Positions 15,868 through 23,587 of a DNA stretch of 26,074 nucleotides are shown one piece after another (positions within the stretch are counted from its first letter, which is position 1; each line of letters starts with the position of its first letter). The notes beneath the pieces are model-generated. The model searched no databases. It saw only the letters and a list, made by a program, of their open reading frames with translations, and was not told where the DNA came from. Source of the DNA: JASFWK01 sp050049355 (GTDB taxonomy: Bacteria > Chloroflexota > Anaerolineae > B4-G1 > DUEL01); the NCBI GenBank assembly GCA_050049355.1, contig JASFWK010000018.1, forward strand, positions 1 to 26,074, written 5' to 3'. The position numbers and the translations under genes are program-made.

Positions 15868-16315
15868 CCCGACCCTCCGGCTGCCCCTGTACTGCAGTCC
15901 ATTTGCAGAAGTCAAGCGATCAGGAGGCCTGACGCTCTGGGTGCGAGTGGAAGAGGAAGGTCCCAGTTCTCTGACATATCTTGTTCTCTCTTCCGCGTGT
16001 AGGTGGTGCGTGATCCTCGGTCCTTAACGGCGTGAACCTTGTCATTTGGCAAGCTTGGGCGCTCTGAGATTGACTTCAATGGGCAGATGACGTTGCTGCT
16101 CAGTGGGGGGAGTCGAGGGGCGCCTTCTGCTTGAGGTCTGACTCCACGAAGGCCCTTCCCAGCGAATACTCTCAATCCACGCAGTGAGCATTCCGTTGGG
16201 GGTATCTGTCCACTGCAGAGGCGCAGAAGGTGCAGGGCAGGAGCCCTATCTGTCCCCTCTGCGCGCTGCGGGTCTCGGCAGTGAGACAGGGGTGACCAAG
16301 TGGAGGGCGTTCAGG
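15868..16315. other. Large non-coding gap with possible RNA structure
   Basis: No plausible gene lies between the bactofilin stop and the rplS promoter; short frames here lack ribosome sites and family character. Inverted repeats are visible at 16109-16114/16139-16144 (GGAGTC/GACTCC), at 16215-16221/16256-16262 (GCAGAGG/CCTCTGC) enclosing an apical stem AGGGC-AGGA-GCCCT, and at 16272-16276/16283-16287 (GTCTC/GAGAC). The last two groups could form a compact folded RNA of roughly 75-100 bases. The word TATCTGTCC occurs twice (16203-16211 and 16247-16255). No match to conserved cores of RNase P RNA, tmRNA or SRP RNA was seen. Confidence 0.35.
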
Positions 16316-16343
16316 TTGCTGGATCACTGGAGTGTGGTATAAT
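16316..16343 (+). promoter_or_regulatory. Sigma70-type promoter of rplS, extended -10
   Basis: TATAAT (16338-16343) is a perfect -10 box preceded by the extended element TGG, with a weaker -35 TTGCTG (16316-16321) 16 bases upstream. Transcription would begin near 16350, giving a leader of about 53 bases before rplS. A perfect extended -10 fits a strongly expressed ribosomal-protein gene. Confidence 0.72.
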
Positions 16344-16402
16344 GCTCATTTGGATCTTCACTAGACAACTGCGTATGATGGCTATTCTCGAGGTGGCTTG
16401 TA

Positions 16403-16756
16403 ATGAACCTGATTGAGTCTCTGGACCGGCAACTGGAGCCCAATCCCAATATACCTGAGTTGCGGCCGGGCGATAGTGTCCGTGTACACGCGCGTATCGT
16501 CGAGGGAGAACGGGAGCGGGTGCAAGTCTTCCAGGGAACGATCGTCCGTGTCCGCAAGGGCGGCTCCGGAGCAAGCTTCACGGTGCGGCGGGTTGCTTCT
16601 CATGGCATCGGTGTTGAGCGAACGTTTCCGCTTTACTCTCCGCGAATAGAGAAGGTTGAGATCACCCGGCGAGCTAAGGCTCGCCGGGCTCGGCTGTACT
16701 ATCTCCGGCAGCGACGGGGTAAGAGTACCCGCCTGAGGGAGAAGCGGACCCGATAG
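16403..16756 (+). CDS. rplS: 50S ribosomal protein L19
   Basis: This is a 117-residue component of the large ribosomal subunit, located at the 30S-50S interface. The sequence shows family features throughout: MNLIESLDRQL at the start, PELRPGDSVRVHARIVEG, the core FQGTIVRVRKGG, SFTVRRVASHGIGVERTFP with the conserved SHGIGVERTFP, and the basic tail RRAKARRARLYYLRQRRGK. The ATG has a GAGGTGG ribosome site and its own promoter. In many bacteria rplS follows rpsP, rimM and trmD; here it stands alone and heads a transcript with a glutamyl hydrolase gene four bases downstream. Confidence 0.98.
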   Translation: MNLIESLDRQLEPNPNIPELRPGDSVRVHARIVEGERERVQVFQGTIVRVRKGGSGASFTVRRVASHGIGVERTFPLYSPRIEKVEITRRAKARRARLYYLRQRRGKSTRLREKRTR

Positions 16757-16760
16757 GGAC

Positions 16761-17537
16761 GTGGGTCTAGGCCTGCGTCTCCTTCGTCTGGTCGGTTGGC
16801 CTGTGAGCAGGCCTCCTCTGATCGGTATCACAGCGCGTTCTGAATCCCCTTCCGGCTCCCCGGAGAAGCCCTTGTACGCTGTCGCCCAGACCTACGTGCA
16901 GGCGGTGCGGCGAGTCGGCGGTCTCTCCCTTATCCTGTCTCCTGTCGTGGATGAAGAGGAGGCAGGCCTCTTGCTGTCTCGTCTGGATGGGTTGATTCTC
17001 TCTGGTGGAGGTGACGTGGCACCGGCGCGCTACGGTGAAGAAGAGGATCCGGCGGTGCAGGGAGTGGATCCGCAACGAGATCGATCGGAACTGGCGCTTA
17101 CGCGCCGGGCGTTGGGGACCGGACTGCCGGTCTTGGCGATTTGCCGGGGGGTCCAGGTCCTGAACGTGGTCCTCGGCGGGACGCTCTATCAAGACATTTC
17201 CACCCAGCTTCCTCATAGCCTACCGCATCTTCCTGCGGACGGGGAGCCTCGGGGTGCTGCGGCCCACCCGGTGCGGCTCGCGGCGGATTCTCGATTGCGC
17301 GCTATCCTGGGCACAGAAGAAGTCAGAGTCAACAGCAGCCACCATCAGGCAGCGAAGGATGTGGGAGAAGGCCTGGTTGTGACTGCCCGCGCACCGGACG
17401 GGGTCATTGAGGGACTTGAATATCCTCCCCATCCTTTCTGCATTGGCGTCCAGTGGCATCCTGAGAGCGCCTCGGGATGCCAGACGGAGATGTCAGAGCT
17501 CTTTGCGGCGTTCGTCGAGGCAGCGAGGGGTCGATAG
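16761..17537 (+). CDS. Class I glutamine-amidotransferase-like gamma-glutamyl hydrolase (peptidase C26, PuuD-like)
   Basis: Enzymes of this family cleave gamma-glutamyl bonds, for example gamma-glutamyl-GABA in the putrescine pathway. The 258-residue protein has RPPLIGITAR at the N-terminus, LILSGGGDVAPARYG near 78-92, the nucleophile elbow LAICRGVQVLN with Cys128, and the paired catalytic residues in GVQWHPE (His233, Glu235). The LSGGGDV, CRG and SSHHQA motifs are typical of the PuuD branch rather than of synthetase-linked amidotransferases. The listed GTG at 16761 is only four bases after rplS; a GTG at 16803, immediately before SRPPLIGIT, is an equally good family start, and neither has a convincing ribosome site. 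No other putrescine genes are nearby, so the substrate is unproven. Confidence 0.88.
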   Translation: MGLGLRLLRLVGWPVSRPPLIGITARSESPSGSPEKPLYAVAQTYVQAVRRVGGLSLILSPVVDEEEAGLLLSRLDGLILSGGGDVAPARYGEEEDPAVQGVDPQRDRSELALTRRALGTGLPVLAICRGVQVLNVVLGGTLYQDISTQLPHSLPHLPADGEPRGAAAHPVRLAADSRLRAILGTEEVRVNSSHHQAAKDVGEGLVVTARAPDGVIEGLEYPPHPFCIGVQWHPESASGCQTEMSELFAAFVEAARGR

Positions 17538-17595
17538 ACGCAGACCAAGGAAGATTTCCGGGCGGGGAGGCCTGTTCTCTAACTAGGGGGAGCTT

Positions 17596-18762
17596 ATGCG
17601 CATCGCGATGGTTGGCCCTTTTGGGCTGCGACCGCGCGGCACAATGGCGGTACGGGCGCTGCCTATGGCTCACGCGCTGGCGGAGCGGGGGCACGCCGTC
17701 AACGTGGTGCTTCCTCCCTGGCAGAATCCGGAGGATGCCGGACGAAGTTGGAAGGAGGATGACGTCACTGTCGAGAATATCCCGCTTCCTCGCCGCTTTC
17801 CTCTTCTGTTTCACCTTGTGACCGCCCTTCGGTTGGCCCGTCGTGTGCTGGCCCTGCGTCCGGAGGTGGTCCATCTCTTCAAGCCCAAAGCTTACAGCGG
17901 CATGGTTCACTGGCTGCTGAGACGTCTTCCCCGCCCCCGCCGTCCCCGATTGGTGGTGGACAGCGACGACTGGGAGGGTTCCGGCGGTTGGAATGACCTG
18001 GCCCCCTATACCTCTGCTCAGCGAAGGTTCTTCGCCTGGCAGGAGCGCTGGGGCCTGACTCATGCTGACGCCATCACAGTCGCTAGCCGGACGCTGGAGA
18101 GCTTGGTCTGGGCTCTCGGTGTGCCGCCAGAGCGGGTCTCCTATGTACCCAATGGCGTTGTCTCCTCCATTCCTCGCTCTTCATCCCCTGCAATTGGCGA
18201 CTCGCGACCTGCCATCCTTCTTTACACACGCTTCTTCGAGTTCCCCGTCTCTCGCGTGGTGGAGCTTTTCCGCCGCGTTCGGGAACGGGCGCCTGAGGCG
18301 TGGCTGCTCGTGGTGGGAAAGGGCATGTTCGGTGAGGAGAGGGAACTCGTGGCGGAGGCGCAGCGGGCTGGCTTGGCCGAGGCGGTGGAATACATCGGCT
18401 GGTTGGAGCCGGAGGAGCTGCCGAGTGCCTTCGCGCGGGCAGCTGTGGCGATCTACCCCTTCGACGACACGCTTGTCAATCGAGCTAAGTGTCCGGTCAA
18501 GCTACTGGATCTGCTGGCGGCCGGAGTACCGGTGGCAGCGGAGCAGGTGGGGGAGATAGGAGAGGTCATCCGCCACGGAGAAACCGGGTGGCTGGTAGAG
18601 CCAGGGGACGTACAGGGACTTGCTGAGGCGGTGGCGTGCCTTCTGGAGGACGCGCCGCTGCGGGAGCGCCTGGGCCGGGCCGCCGCTCGCCACGTGCGTG
18701 CCAGCCGCTCCTGGGACCGATTGGTGGAGGTGGTGGAACGGGCCTATGGGATACCCCCATGA
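17596..18762 (+). CDS. Glycosyltransferase family 4-like, GT-B fold
   Basis: This is a 388-residue cytoplasmic glycosyltransferase of the GT-B type, probably using a nucleotide-sugar donor. The N-terminal acceptor domain starts MRIAMVGPFGLRPRGTMAVR, followed by a HALAERGHAVNVV helix and strand. The C-terminal donor domain shows VSYVPNGV, the strand LLYTRFFEF, VEYIGWLEPEELPSAFARA and a late segment CPVKLLDLLAAGVPVAAEQV ending GETGWLVEPGD. The usual E-x7-E of family GT4 is not clear. AGGGGGAG sits five bases before the ATG. It overlaps the VanZ gene in an ATGA and lies in a run with rplS. Acceptor and sugar are unknown; a patch near 18178-18212 encoding RSSSPAIGDSRP sits between the two domains. 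Confidence 0.87.
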   Translation: MRIAMVGPFGLRPRGTMAVRALPMAHALAERGHAVNVVLPPWQNPEDAGRSWKEDDVTVENIPLPRRFPLLFHLVTALRLARRVLALRPEVVHLFKPKAYSGMVHWLLRRLPRPRRPRLVVDSDDWEGSGGWNDLAPYTSAQRRFFAWQERWGLTHADAITVASRTLESLVWALGVPPERVSYVPNGVVSSIPRSSSPAIGDSRPAILLYTRFFEFPVSRVVELFRRVRERAPEAWLLVVGKGMFGEERELVAEAQRAGLAEAVEYIGWLEPEELPSAFARAAVAIYPFDDTLVNRAKCPVKLLDLLAAGVPVAAEQVGEIGEVIRHGETGWLVEPGDVQGLAEAVACLLEDAPLRERLGRAAARHVRASRSWDRLVEVVERAYGIPP

Positions 18763-19133
18763 GACGGCTCGTGCGCCACTGGGCGCCCCCACTGGCCTGG
18801 ATGGGACTGATCTTCTTCCTCTCCGCTCAGCCAGATCTGCCCCACGCGCCTGGGCCTTGGCTGGATATGCTGATCAAGAAGCTTGGCCATGCGCTGGCCT
18901 TTGGGATCCTTTCCTGGCTTTACCTGCGCGCGCTGGGGGGAAATGGTCTCGGCTCCGATCGACTCAGAGTACTCAGCTTGATCCTGACGTTGCTCTATGC
19001 AGTCAGCGATGAGATTCACCAGGCCTTTGTGCCAGGGCGGCACTCCTCGATCGCCGATGTCCTCGTGGACGGCGTGGGGGCTACGCTAGCGATGGGTCTG
19101 GAGCGGTGGCGTCGGGTCTGCGCCTCTCAATGA
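18759..19133 (+). CDS. VanZ family small membrane protein
   Basis: This is a 124-residue membrane protein with about four predicted helices. The VanZ-family signature is present in the C-terminal half as SDEIHQAFVPGRHSSIADVLVDGVG, together with the early FFLSAQPDLP and the KLGHALAFGIL helix. VanZ itself gives low-level teicoplanin resistance, but most family members, like this one, are uncharacterised and no van operon is present. The ATG overlaps the preceding glycosyltransferase stop in ATGA, so translation is coupled; the longer frame upstream is not used. Its last 53 bases overlap the end of the convergent scpA gene. Confidence 0.87.
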   Translation: MRRLVRHWAPPLAWMGLIFFLSAQPDLPHAPGPWLDMLIKKLGHALAFGILSWLYLRALGGNGLGSDRLRVLSLILTLLYAVSDEIHQAFVPGRHSSIADVLVDGVGATLAMGLERWRRVCASQ

Positions 19134-19833
19134 AGATGGGGCCGAAAAGCTGCTCCTGCCACGCTTGAACCTGATCCTGCTTCAAGAGTTCCAACACCGC
19201 CAACAAGGTGACGATGATCTCCACGACGTTTGCTGCGTCGGAGAGTACATCCCGAAACTCGATGCGTCCCTGTCTCGCAAGACGCTCCTGGATGCGGCTG
19301 GTTTGGTCAGCAACGGTGATGGTGATCGGTGACATGACCTCTTCGACACGGGAGGCCGGCAACGCGTTGAGTGCTTCCTGTGCTGCCGCCAGCAGACCCT
19401 CTAGCGTCACCTCCGCCAGGTCGAAGGAGGTGGGTTGCGGGGAGATCGGGGGGCTGATTCGTATGTAGGAATGCAGCCCTTCCTGCTCACGCCACGACAG
19501 TTCCTGTGCCACTCGCTTGAACCGGCGGTATTCCTCTAGCTGGCTGATCAGGTCCGTGGCTACGTCGTCCTCTTCGGCTGCCTCCTCTGAGGATGGGCGG
19601 GGCAGCAAGGCTCGGCTCTTGATCAACATCAACTTCGCTGCCACTACGAGGAAGGCTGCCAGGTCGGACATACCTCGCCGGCCCATCTCCTCAATGATGG
19701 CCAGGTACTGGTCAGTCACCTGGGCCAGTGAGATTGCCGTGATGTCCAGTTCTTGCCGCTCGATCAACTTCAGCAGCAGATCAAGCGGACCCTCGAAGAC
19801 CGGGAGTTGGATAGGCTGTGTGATCAGGGGCAT
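19081..19833 (-). CDS. scpA: Segregation and condensation protein A
   Basis: ScpA is the kleisin that bridges the heads of SMC to form bacterial condensin, needed for chromosome compaction and segregation. The 250-residue protein begins with the diagnostic FEGPLDLLLKLIERQELDI, continues with YLAIIEEM and AAKLMLIKSRALLPRP, contains an acidic linker (SSEEAAEEDD), and ends with the winged-helix C-terminal part VVEIIVTLLAVLELLKQDQV followed by LFGPIFIERR. The last 12 residues beyond that motif are extra and lie in the region overlapping the convergent VanZ gene. No clear ribosome site is seen at the ATG, which lies 45 bases after the small membrane protein gene. The usual partner gene scpB is not next to it. 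Confidence 0.96.
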   Translation of the reverse strand: MPLITQPIQLPVFEGPLDLLLKLIERQELDITAISLAQVTDQYLAIIEEMGRRGMSDLAAFLVVAAKLMLIKSRALLPRPSSEEAAEEDDVATDLISQLEEYRRFKRVAQELSWREQEGLHSYIRISPPISPQPTSFDLAEVTLEGLLAAAQEALNALPASRVEEVMSPITITVADQTSRIQERLARQGRIEFRDVLSDAANVVEIIVTLLAVLELLKQDQVQAWQEQLFGPIFIERRRPDATAPDPSLA

Positions 19834-19878
19834 CGGTAGACTGCCGATCGGGTTAGCAGAACGAAGGATCGTCGGGGA

Positions 19879-20106
19879 CTACACTGCTATCAGAGCAAGA
19901 ACGATCATCACTGCCAGCATCACTGCGGCGATGATGGCGATCTGCTTGAGGTCTCGACCAACATAGTGGTATTCCTCCCGCAGATCCGCTCCTCCGCTGC
20001 GCGGTCCTTGAGTTTCGCCCTTGCCAGGGGAAGTCGGCCGGACCATCTGGGCCGGCGAAAGGCGGGGCCTACCTCGTTTGCGATCTCGTTGTGACTTGTT
20101 TGCCAC
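19879..20106 (-). CDS. Small single-helix membrane protein, unknown function
   Basis: This is a 75-residue protein with a very basic, lysine- and arginine-rich N-terminus (KSQRDRKRGRPR), a short acidic-aromatic stretch LREEYHYVGRDLK, and one C-terminal hydrophobic helix (IAIIAAVMLAVMIVLALIAV). It would be a tail-anchored protein with its charged part in the cytoplasm. The start is GTG at 20104-20106, supported by GGAGGAGAGGA directly upstream. It sits between the sortase and scpA genes with gaps of about 45 bases on each side, as part of the same operon. The family is not recognised. Confidence 0.7.
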   Translation of the reverse strand: MANKSQRDRKRGRPRLSPAQMVRPTSPGKGETQGPRSGGADLREEYHYVGRDLKQIAIIAAVMLAVMIVLALIAV

Positions 20107-20150
20107 TCCTCTCCTCCATTCTTGGTGCCCATCCGGAAAGTGAGCCTCGC

Positions 20151-21107
20151 CTACGGTTGCAGTTCGGCGATGACCACGATCCGGTGCGTGTCTATGCCAT
20201 AAGGGTAGCAGGAGATCAGCGTCAGCACCGGGCTGCTGGTCGGGGACATCACGCTGACTTCGGTTGGTTGGATGATTCGCTTCTGTGTCACTTCGTATAC
20301 GTAGACCTGGCTGGCGGTGTGTAACTCCACTGGGTCCCCCAACTCTACATCGGGGAGATCGCGGAAGTACTCGCCATAGATGTCGTTGTGGGCGGAGATG
20401 ATGGAATTGCCCCGCTCTCCTGGGTTGGCCGAGCCGATGTGGTGCCCGGCTCCTCGTTTCAGGCTCTCCCAGTCGTCTCCTTCCACCACGGGGGCATCTA
20501 CTCCGATGGATGGGATACGGATGCGGACGGCGTGTTCGGGACCAGGGGTGGGGGCCGGCAGCGGGGTGACGGAGGCCACTAGGTCGCGCAAGTGAGCGGG
20601 TACTTGAGGAACTGAAGTACCTTGGGGGTCGGGTGGAGTATGGCCGCTGGGTAGCACGACCGGAATGAGCGGGGTGGGTTTGGGAGTCGGCAGTTGCTCC
20701 TCCCGTACCTCGCGGACCTGCTGGTTGAGTTCGCTCAGCGTATCCAGCGTGCCCAGAAGTACAATTACCAACCCGATCAACGCTGCCAGTTCCAGGATGA
20801 GCAAGCTCTTGTCCCGGAGCCAGCCCCAGTTGACCTTCAATGGGCGGCGTTCTCGCTGCCTGGCTTTCTCCTCATCCACTGGCCGGGCGTGGAAGCCAGC
20901 TGTAGCCCCTTCCTCTTGAAACCGAAGATGCTCGTCGGGCAGCGGGCGCGGTTCCGCCGCCGCCGGTTCCGGGGCCAGCGGGTCCACCGGGGGCAGAGGG
21001 CCCTGCATCTTCCGCAGCCGCTCCAATCGTGCCTCAGCCCTGCGGATCCGGAGGATCTCCTCCAGTTCCTCTATGGAGAGCTCGTCAACTGTGCGACGGT
21101 CTTTCAC
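20151..21107 (-). CDS. Sortase with long cytoplasmic N-terminal region
   Basis: Sortases are membrane transpeptidases or proteases that cut a sorting signal and attach proteins to the cell surface. In the 318-residue product, residues 1-100 are charged and cytoplasmic (VDELSIEELEEILRIRRAEA, then a proline-rich part), 101-120 is a single membrane helix, 135-190 is a proline-rich wall-spanning linker, and 192-318 is the sortase domain. The catalytic triad is His240 in ISAHND, Cys300 in LTLISCYPYG and Arg309 in DTHR; the cysteine motif LISCYP replaces the common TLxTC. The GTG at 21105-21107 is preferred; it overlaps the methyltransferase end by 23 bases. Substrates with a sorting signal are not in the window. 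Confidence 0.9.
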   Translation of the reverse strand: MKDRRTVDELSIEELEEILRIRRAEARLERLRKMQGPLPPVDPLAPEPAAAEPRPLPDEHLRFQEEGATAGFHARPVDEEKARQRERRPLKVNWGWLRDKSLLILELAALIGLVIVLLGTLDTLSELNQQVREVREEQLPTPKPTPLIPVVLPSGHTPPDPQGTSVPQVPAHLRDLVASVTPLPAPTPGPEHAVRIRIPSIGVDAPVVEGDDWESLKRGAGHHIGSANPGERGNSIISAHNDIYGEYFRDLPDVELGDPVELHTASQVYVYEVTQKRIIQPTEVSVMSPTSSPVLTLISCYPYGIDTHRIVVIAELQP

Positions 21108-21909
21108 GCTGGTTGGCCTTCCGGGCGACTGCAAAGACCTCCCGCTCGAAGAACCAGCGGAAGGGCGGCCAGTTGAAGAGGATGCGGCGCACAATTCGAA
21201 AGAGCCATCCCTCCTGCCTATCCTGCGGCGGGGTATCCAGCCAGACCCGGGCTCGAAATCCGTTGCGGCGTAGGGTCCACCACAAGCTCAGGCTGCTCTG
21301 CTCGTTCACATGTACGTCCACGTTGGCCGGGATCATCGACCGCGGGTTCTTGGGGTAGTCTGCCCCTTGGCCCATGACGGTCCGCACCAGGCGCACCACG
21401 GGATAGGCGTAGCGATCGTACCAGGCGTTGGGAGCGGTGTGGATCACGGCCCGGCCATTGGAGTGTAGCACTCGCCGTACCTCCCGCAGCGCCCGATCCA
21501 ATTCCCATGGATGGAGGTGTTCCACGATGTCGAAGAGAAGCACTCGGTCGAAGGCTTCGCTGGCGAAGGGAAGCCACTTGGCATCGGCCTGATAGACGCT
21601 ACCTGCCTCCCCATCGGCGAGGATCTTGCGGGACATAGCGACGGCAGCGCCGGCGTAGTCAACCCCGTGAGCCCTCGCTCCCAGCAGGGCACAGCGGTGC
21701 AAGACCTCCCCCCGCCCGCACCCCACGTCCAGCACGCGCATCCCCCGCTTGATGCCTGCCACGGTGAAGGCTGCTCTCAGTCGGCGCGAGAGCTCCCTTC
21801 CTTCGCTGGCGGTGAACTCCTCATGTCCCTCGCAAGCTGAGAGGAAATAGGATTGGTCATAGAGGTCCGAAGGGACCGGCTGGGTTTCTCGCTTATTCCT
21901 CAATCTCAC
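21085..21909 (-). CDS. Class I SAM-dependent methyltransferase
   Basis: This is a 274-residue protein with the Rossmann-like methyltransferase fold. Motif I is MRVLDVGCGRGEVLHRC (57-73), an acidic residue at the end of strand 2 lies in HGVDYAG, motif II-like FDRVLLFDIVEHL is at 120-132, and motif III is LREVRRVLHSNGRAVIHTAPN. The arrangement matches methyltransf_11/25 enzymes acting on small molecules or lipids; the acceptor is unknown. The C-terminal part after 200 is basic and aromatic. The frame opens at GTG 21907-21909, but the TTG at 21901-21903 lies five bases after AGGAG and is a strong competitor. The gene overlaps murJ upstream and the sortase gene downstream. Confidence 0.87.
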   Translation of the reverse strand: MRLRNKRETQPVPSDLYDQSYFLSACEGHEEFTASEGRELSRRLRAAFTVAGIKRGMRVLDVGCGRGEVLHRCALLGARAHGVDYAGAAVAMSRKILADGEAGSVYQADAKWLPFASEAFDRVLLFDIVEHLHPWELDRALREVRRVLHSNGRAVIHTAPNAWYDRYAYPVVRLVRTVMGQGADYPKNPRSMIPANVDVHVNEQSSLSLWWTLRRNGFRARVWLDTPPQDRQEGWLFRIVRRILFNWPPFRWFFEREVFAVARKANQRERPSHS

Positions 21910-23545
21910 TCCTGCCCGTTTCGTCAGGCGGTGGAATTATAACTTGCCGAGCAAGACGCGTCAAGCGTTTCGCGCTGTAAGCGACGGCGGCGCGCAGCAA
22001 GTGGATCTCCTCGACCCCCAGCAGGATTGCCAGCAGTCCATAGACCATCATCCCGACGCTTCCGGCTCCGACTGTCACCAGGAGTTCCCCCGCCAGACCT
22101 GGCAGGGCCGCTGCGATGAATGTTCGCATCGCACCCCAGGTCACAACCGCCATCACGAGCGAGGCAAAGGTGGCCTTCAATGTGAGCGGCCAGATGGCGT
22201 GGTCTCCCAGGCCAACTAGCCGCCGTCGGGTCAGTACCACCATCATCGCGGCGTGAGCGGCCCATTTGAGGGAGTTGACCAAGATCAGGAGCGGCAGGTT
22301 CAACGCTCCCAGCCAGGCGAGTGTGAGTGTGGTGATGGCATAGAGGACTGTCGTTGCTGCTCCAACCAGGGCGGGGGTCAGTGTCTCCTTGCGGGCGTAG
22401 AATGCGAAGATGAGAAGCCAGTCGACAGCGGCGAAGATCAGTCCGACGAGATGATAGCGGAGTGCTTCTGCCACCGCCACCGTGTCGGCTGGGGTGAAGT
22501 CGCCGTGCTCGAAGATGAGGGCGACCAAGGGGTTGGCCAGTACGAACAGGCCGAAAGTGGCTGGGATGACGAGGGTGAGGACCAGCCGCAGTCCCTGGGC
22601 TAGCGTGGCCTGGAAGGGGCCGGTTTGCTCAGCGCTGGCCTGCTGCGAGAGAGTAGGAAGCGTGGCGATGGAGACGGCGGTGGCGACCAGTCCAAGCGGA
22701 AACTGGATGATCTGCGCGGCGTATTCCATCCACGATATCGCGGAATCACCGAGGTGGGAGGCCAGGTTGTAGCTCAGAACCTCTGCCAGTACCTTGTCCA
22801 CGGCCAACCCGACCAGGATAGGCAAGTAGAGACGCCCGATGCGACGCAGGGCCGGGTGACGGAGGTCGGCCGCGAGAGGGAACCGGGCGCTGCGCAGGCC
22901 GGGAATTTGGAGTACTACTTGGAGCATCGCACCTACTACCAGCCCGATGGCCATGCTGTGCACGCCCCAATGACGCGCCAGGGTCAGTGCCACTGCCACC
23001 ATGGCCGCGTTAAAGATGGCGGCGGTGAAGGCGGGGAAGGTGAACCGTTTGAGGGCGTAGAGAGCACCGGTCAGAATGCCCGCCAGGTTGAGGAAGAGAA
23101 TCGCTGGCAGTACGAGGCGCAGTAGTTCCGTCGCCAGGGATTGGGCAGGGGGCGATAGGCCTCCTGCCATCAGGAAGATTGCCTGAGGGGCGAGGAGCTC
23201 CCCCACCAGGAGAAGACCACACACCACCAGGGCAGCCACACGAACCAGGACGCTGAGCAAATCCCACAGTTCCGCCCGTCGACCTGGGGCGGCGTACTCC
23301 GATAGGACGGGAACGAGCGCCGAACTGACCATGCCCCCCACCAAGAGATCATAGAGCGTGATGGGGACGCGGACTGCCGCGTCTAGAGCGCTCACGTGGG
23401 GGCCAGCACCGAAGAGGTTGGATTTGACGACCACACGGACGAGCCCCATCACCCGGCTGGTAATGTTCCCCAGGGCGATGATACCGGCGGCCTGAGTCAC
23501 CCGCACCCGCTCGCTGTGTATGGGATTCTGAGGTCTTCCTTCCAT
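21893..23545 (-). CDS. murJ: Lipid II flippase MurJ (MviN)
   Basis: MurJ moves the peptidoglycan precursor lipid II from the cytoplasmic to the outer face of the membrane. The 550-residue protein has about 14 predicted helices of the MOP superfamily. Typical features are GNITSRVMGLVRVVVKSNLFG near the start, ALDAAVRVPITLYDLLVGGMVSSALVPVLSEY in the first helices, YAAQIIQFPLGLVATAVSIATLPTLSQ in the middle and a GVEEIHLLRA segment near the end. An AAGG ribosome site precedes the ATG. It lies 42 bases behind cmk, and its last 17 bases overlap the methyltransferase gene. Confidence 0.96.
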   Translation of the reverse strand: MEGRPQNPIHSERVRVTQAAGIIALGNITSRVMGLVRVVVKSNLFGAGPHVSALDAAVRVPITLYDLLVGGMVSSALVPVLSEYAAPGRRAELWDLLSVLVRVAALVVCGLLLVGELLAPQAIFLMAGGLSPPAQSLATELLRLVLPAILFLNLAGILTGALYALKRFTFPAFTAAIFNAAMVAVALTLARHWGVHSMAIGLVVGAMLQVVLQIPGLRSARFPLAADLRHPALRRIGRLYLPILVGLAVDKVLAEVLSYNLASHLGDSAISWMEYAAQIIQFPLGLVATAVSIATLPTLSQQASAEQTGPFQATLAQGLRLVLTLVIPATFGLFVLANPLVALIFEHGDFTPADTVAVAEALRYHLVGLIFAAVDWLLIFAFYARKETLTPALVGAATTVLYAITTLTLAWLGALNLPLLILVNSLKWAAHAAMMVVLTRRRLVGLGDHAIWPLTLKATFASLVMAVVTWGAMRTFIAAALPGLAGELLVTVGAGSVGMMVYGLLAILLGVEEIHLLRAAVAYSAKRLTRLARQVIIPPPDETGRSEIEE

Positions 23546-23587
23546 AAGGTGCCTTTGATCTCGGACGCCTGGTCTATCGGCGCAGGT

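Noticed and set aside
15912..16175. An 87-codon minus-strand frame in the gap before rplS
   Set aside because: It has no ribosome site, no family resemblance and atypical composition.
16203..16290. 6S RNA, RNase P RNA, tmRNA or SRP RNA
   Set aside because: The conserved cores of RNase P RNA, tmRNA and SRP RNA are not present, and the long closing stem expected for 6S RNA is not clear.
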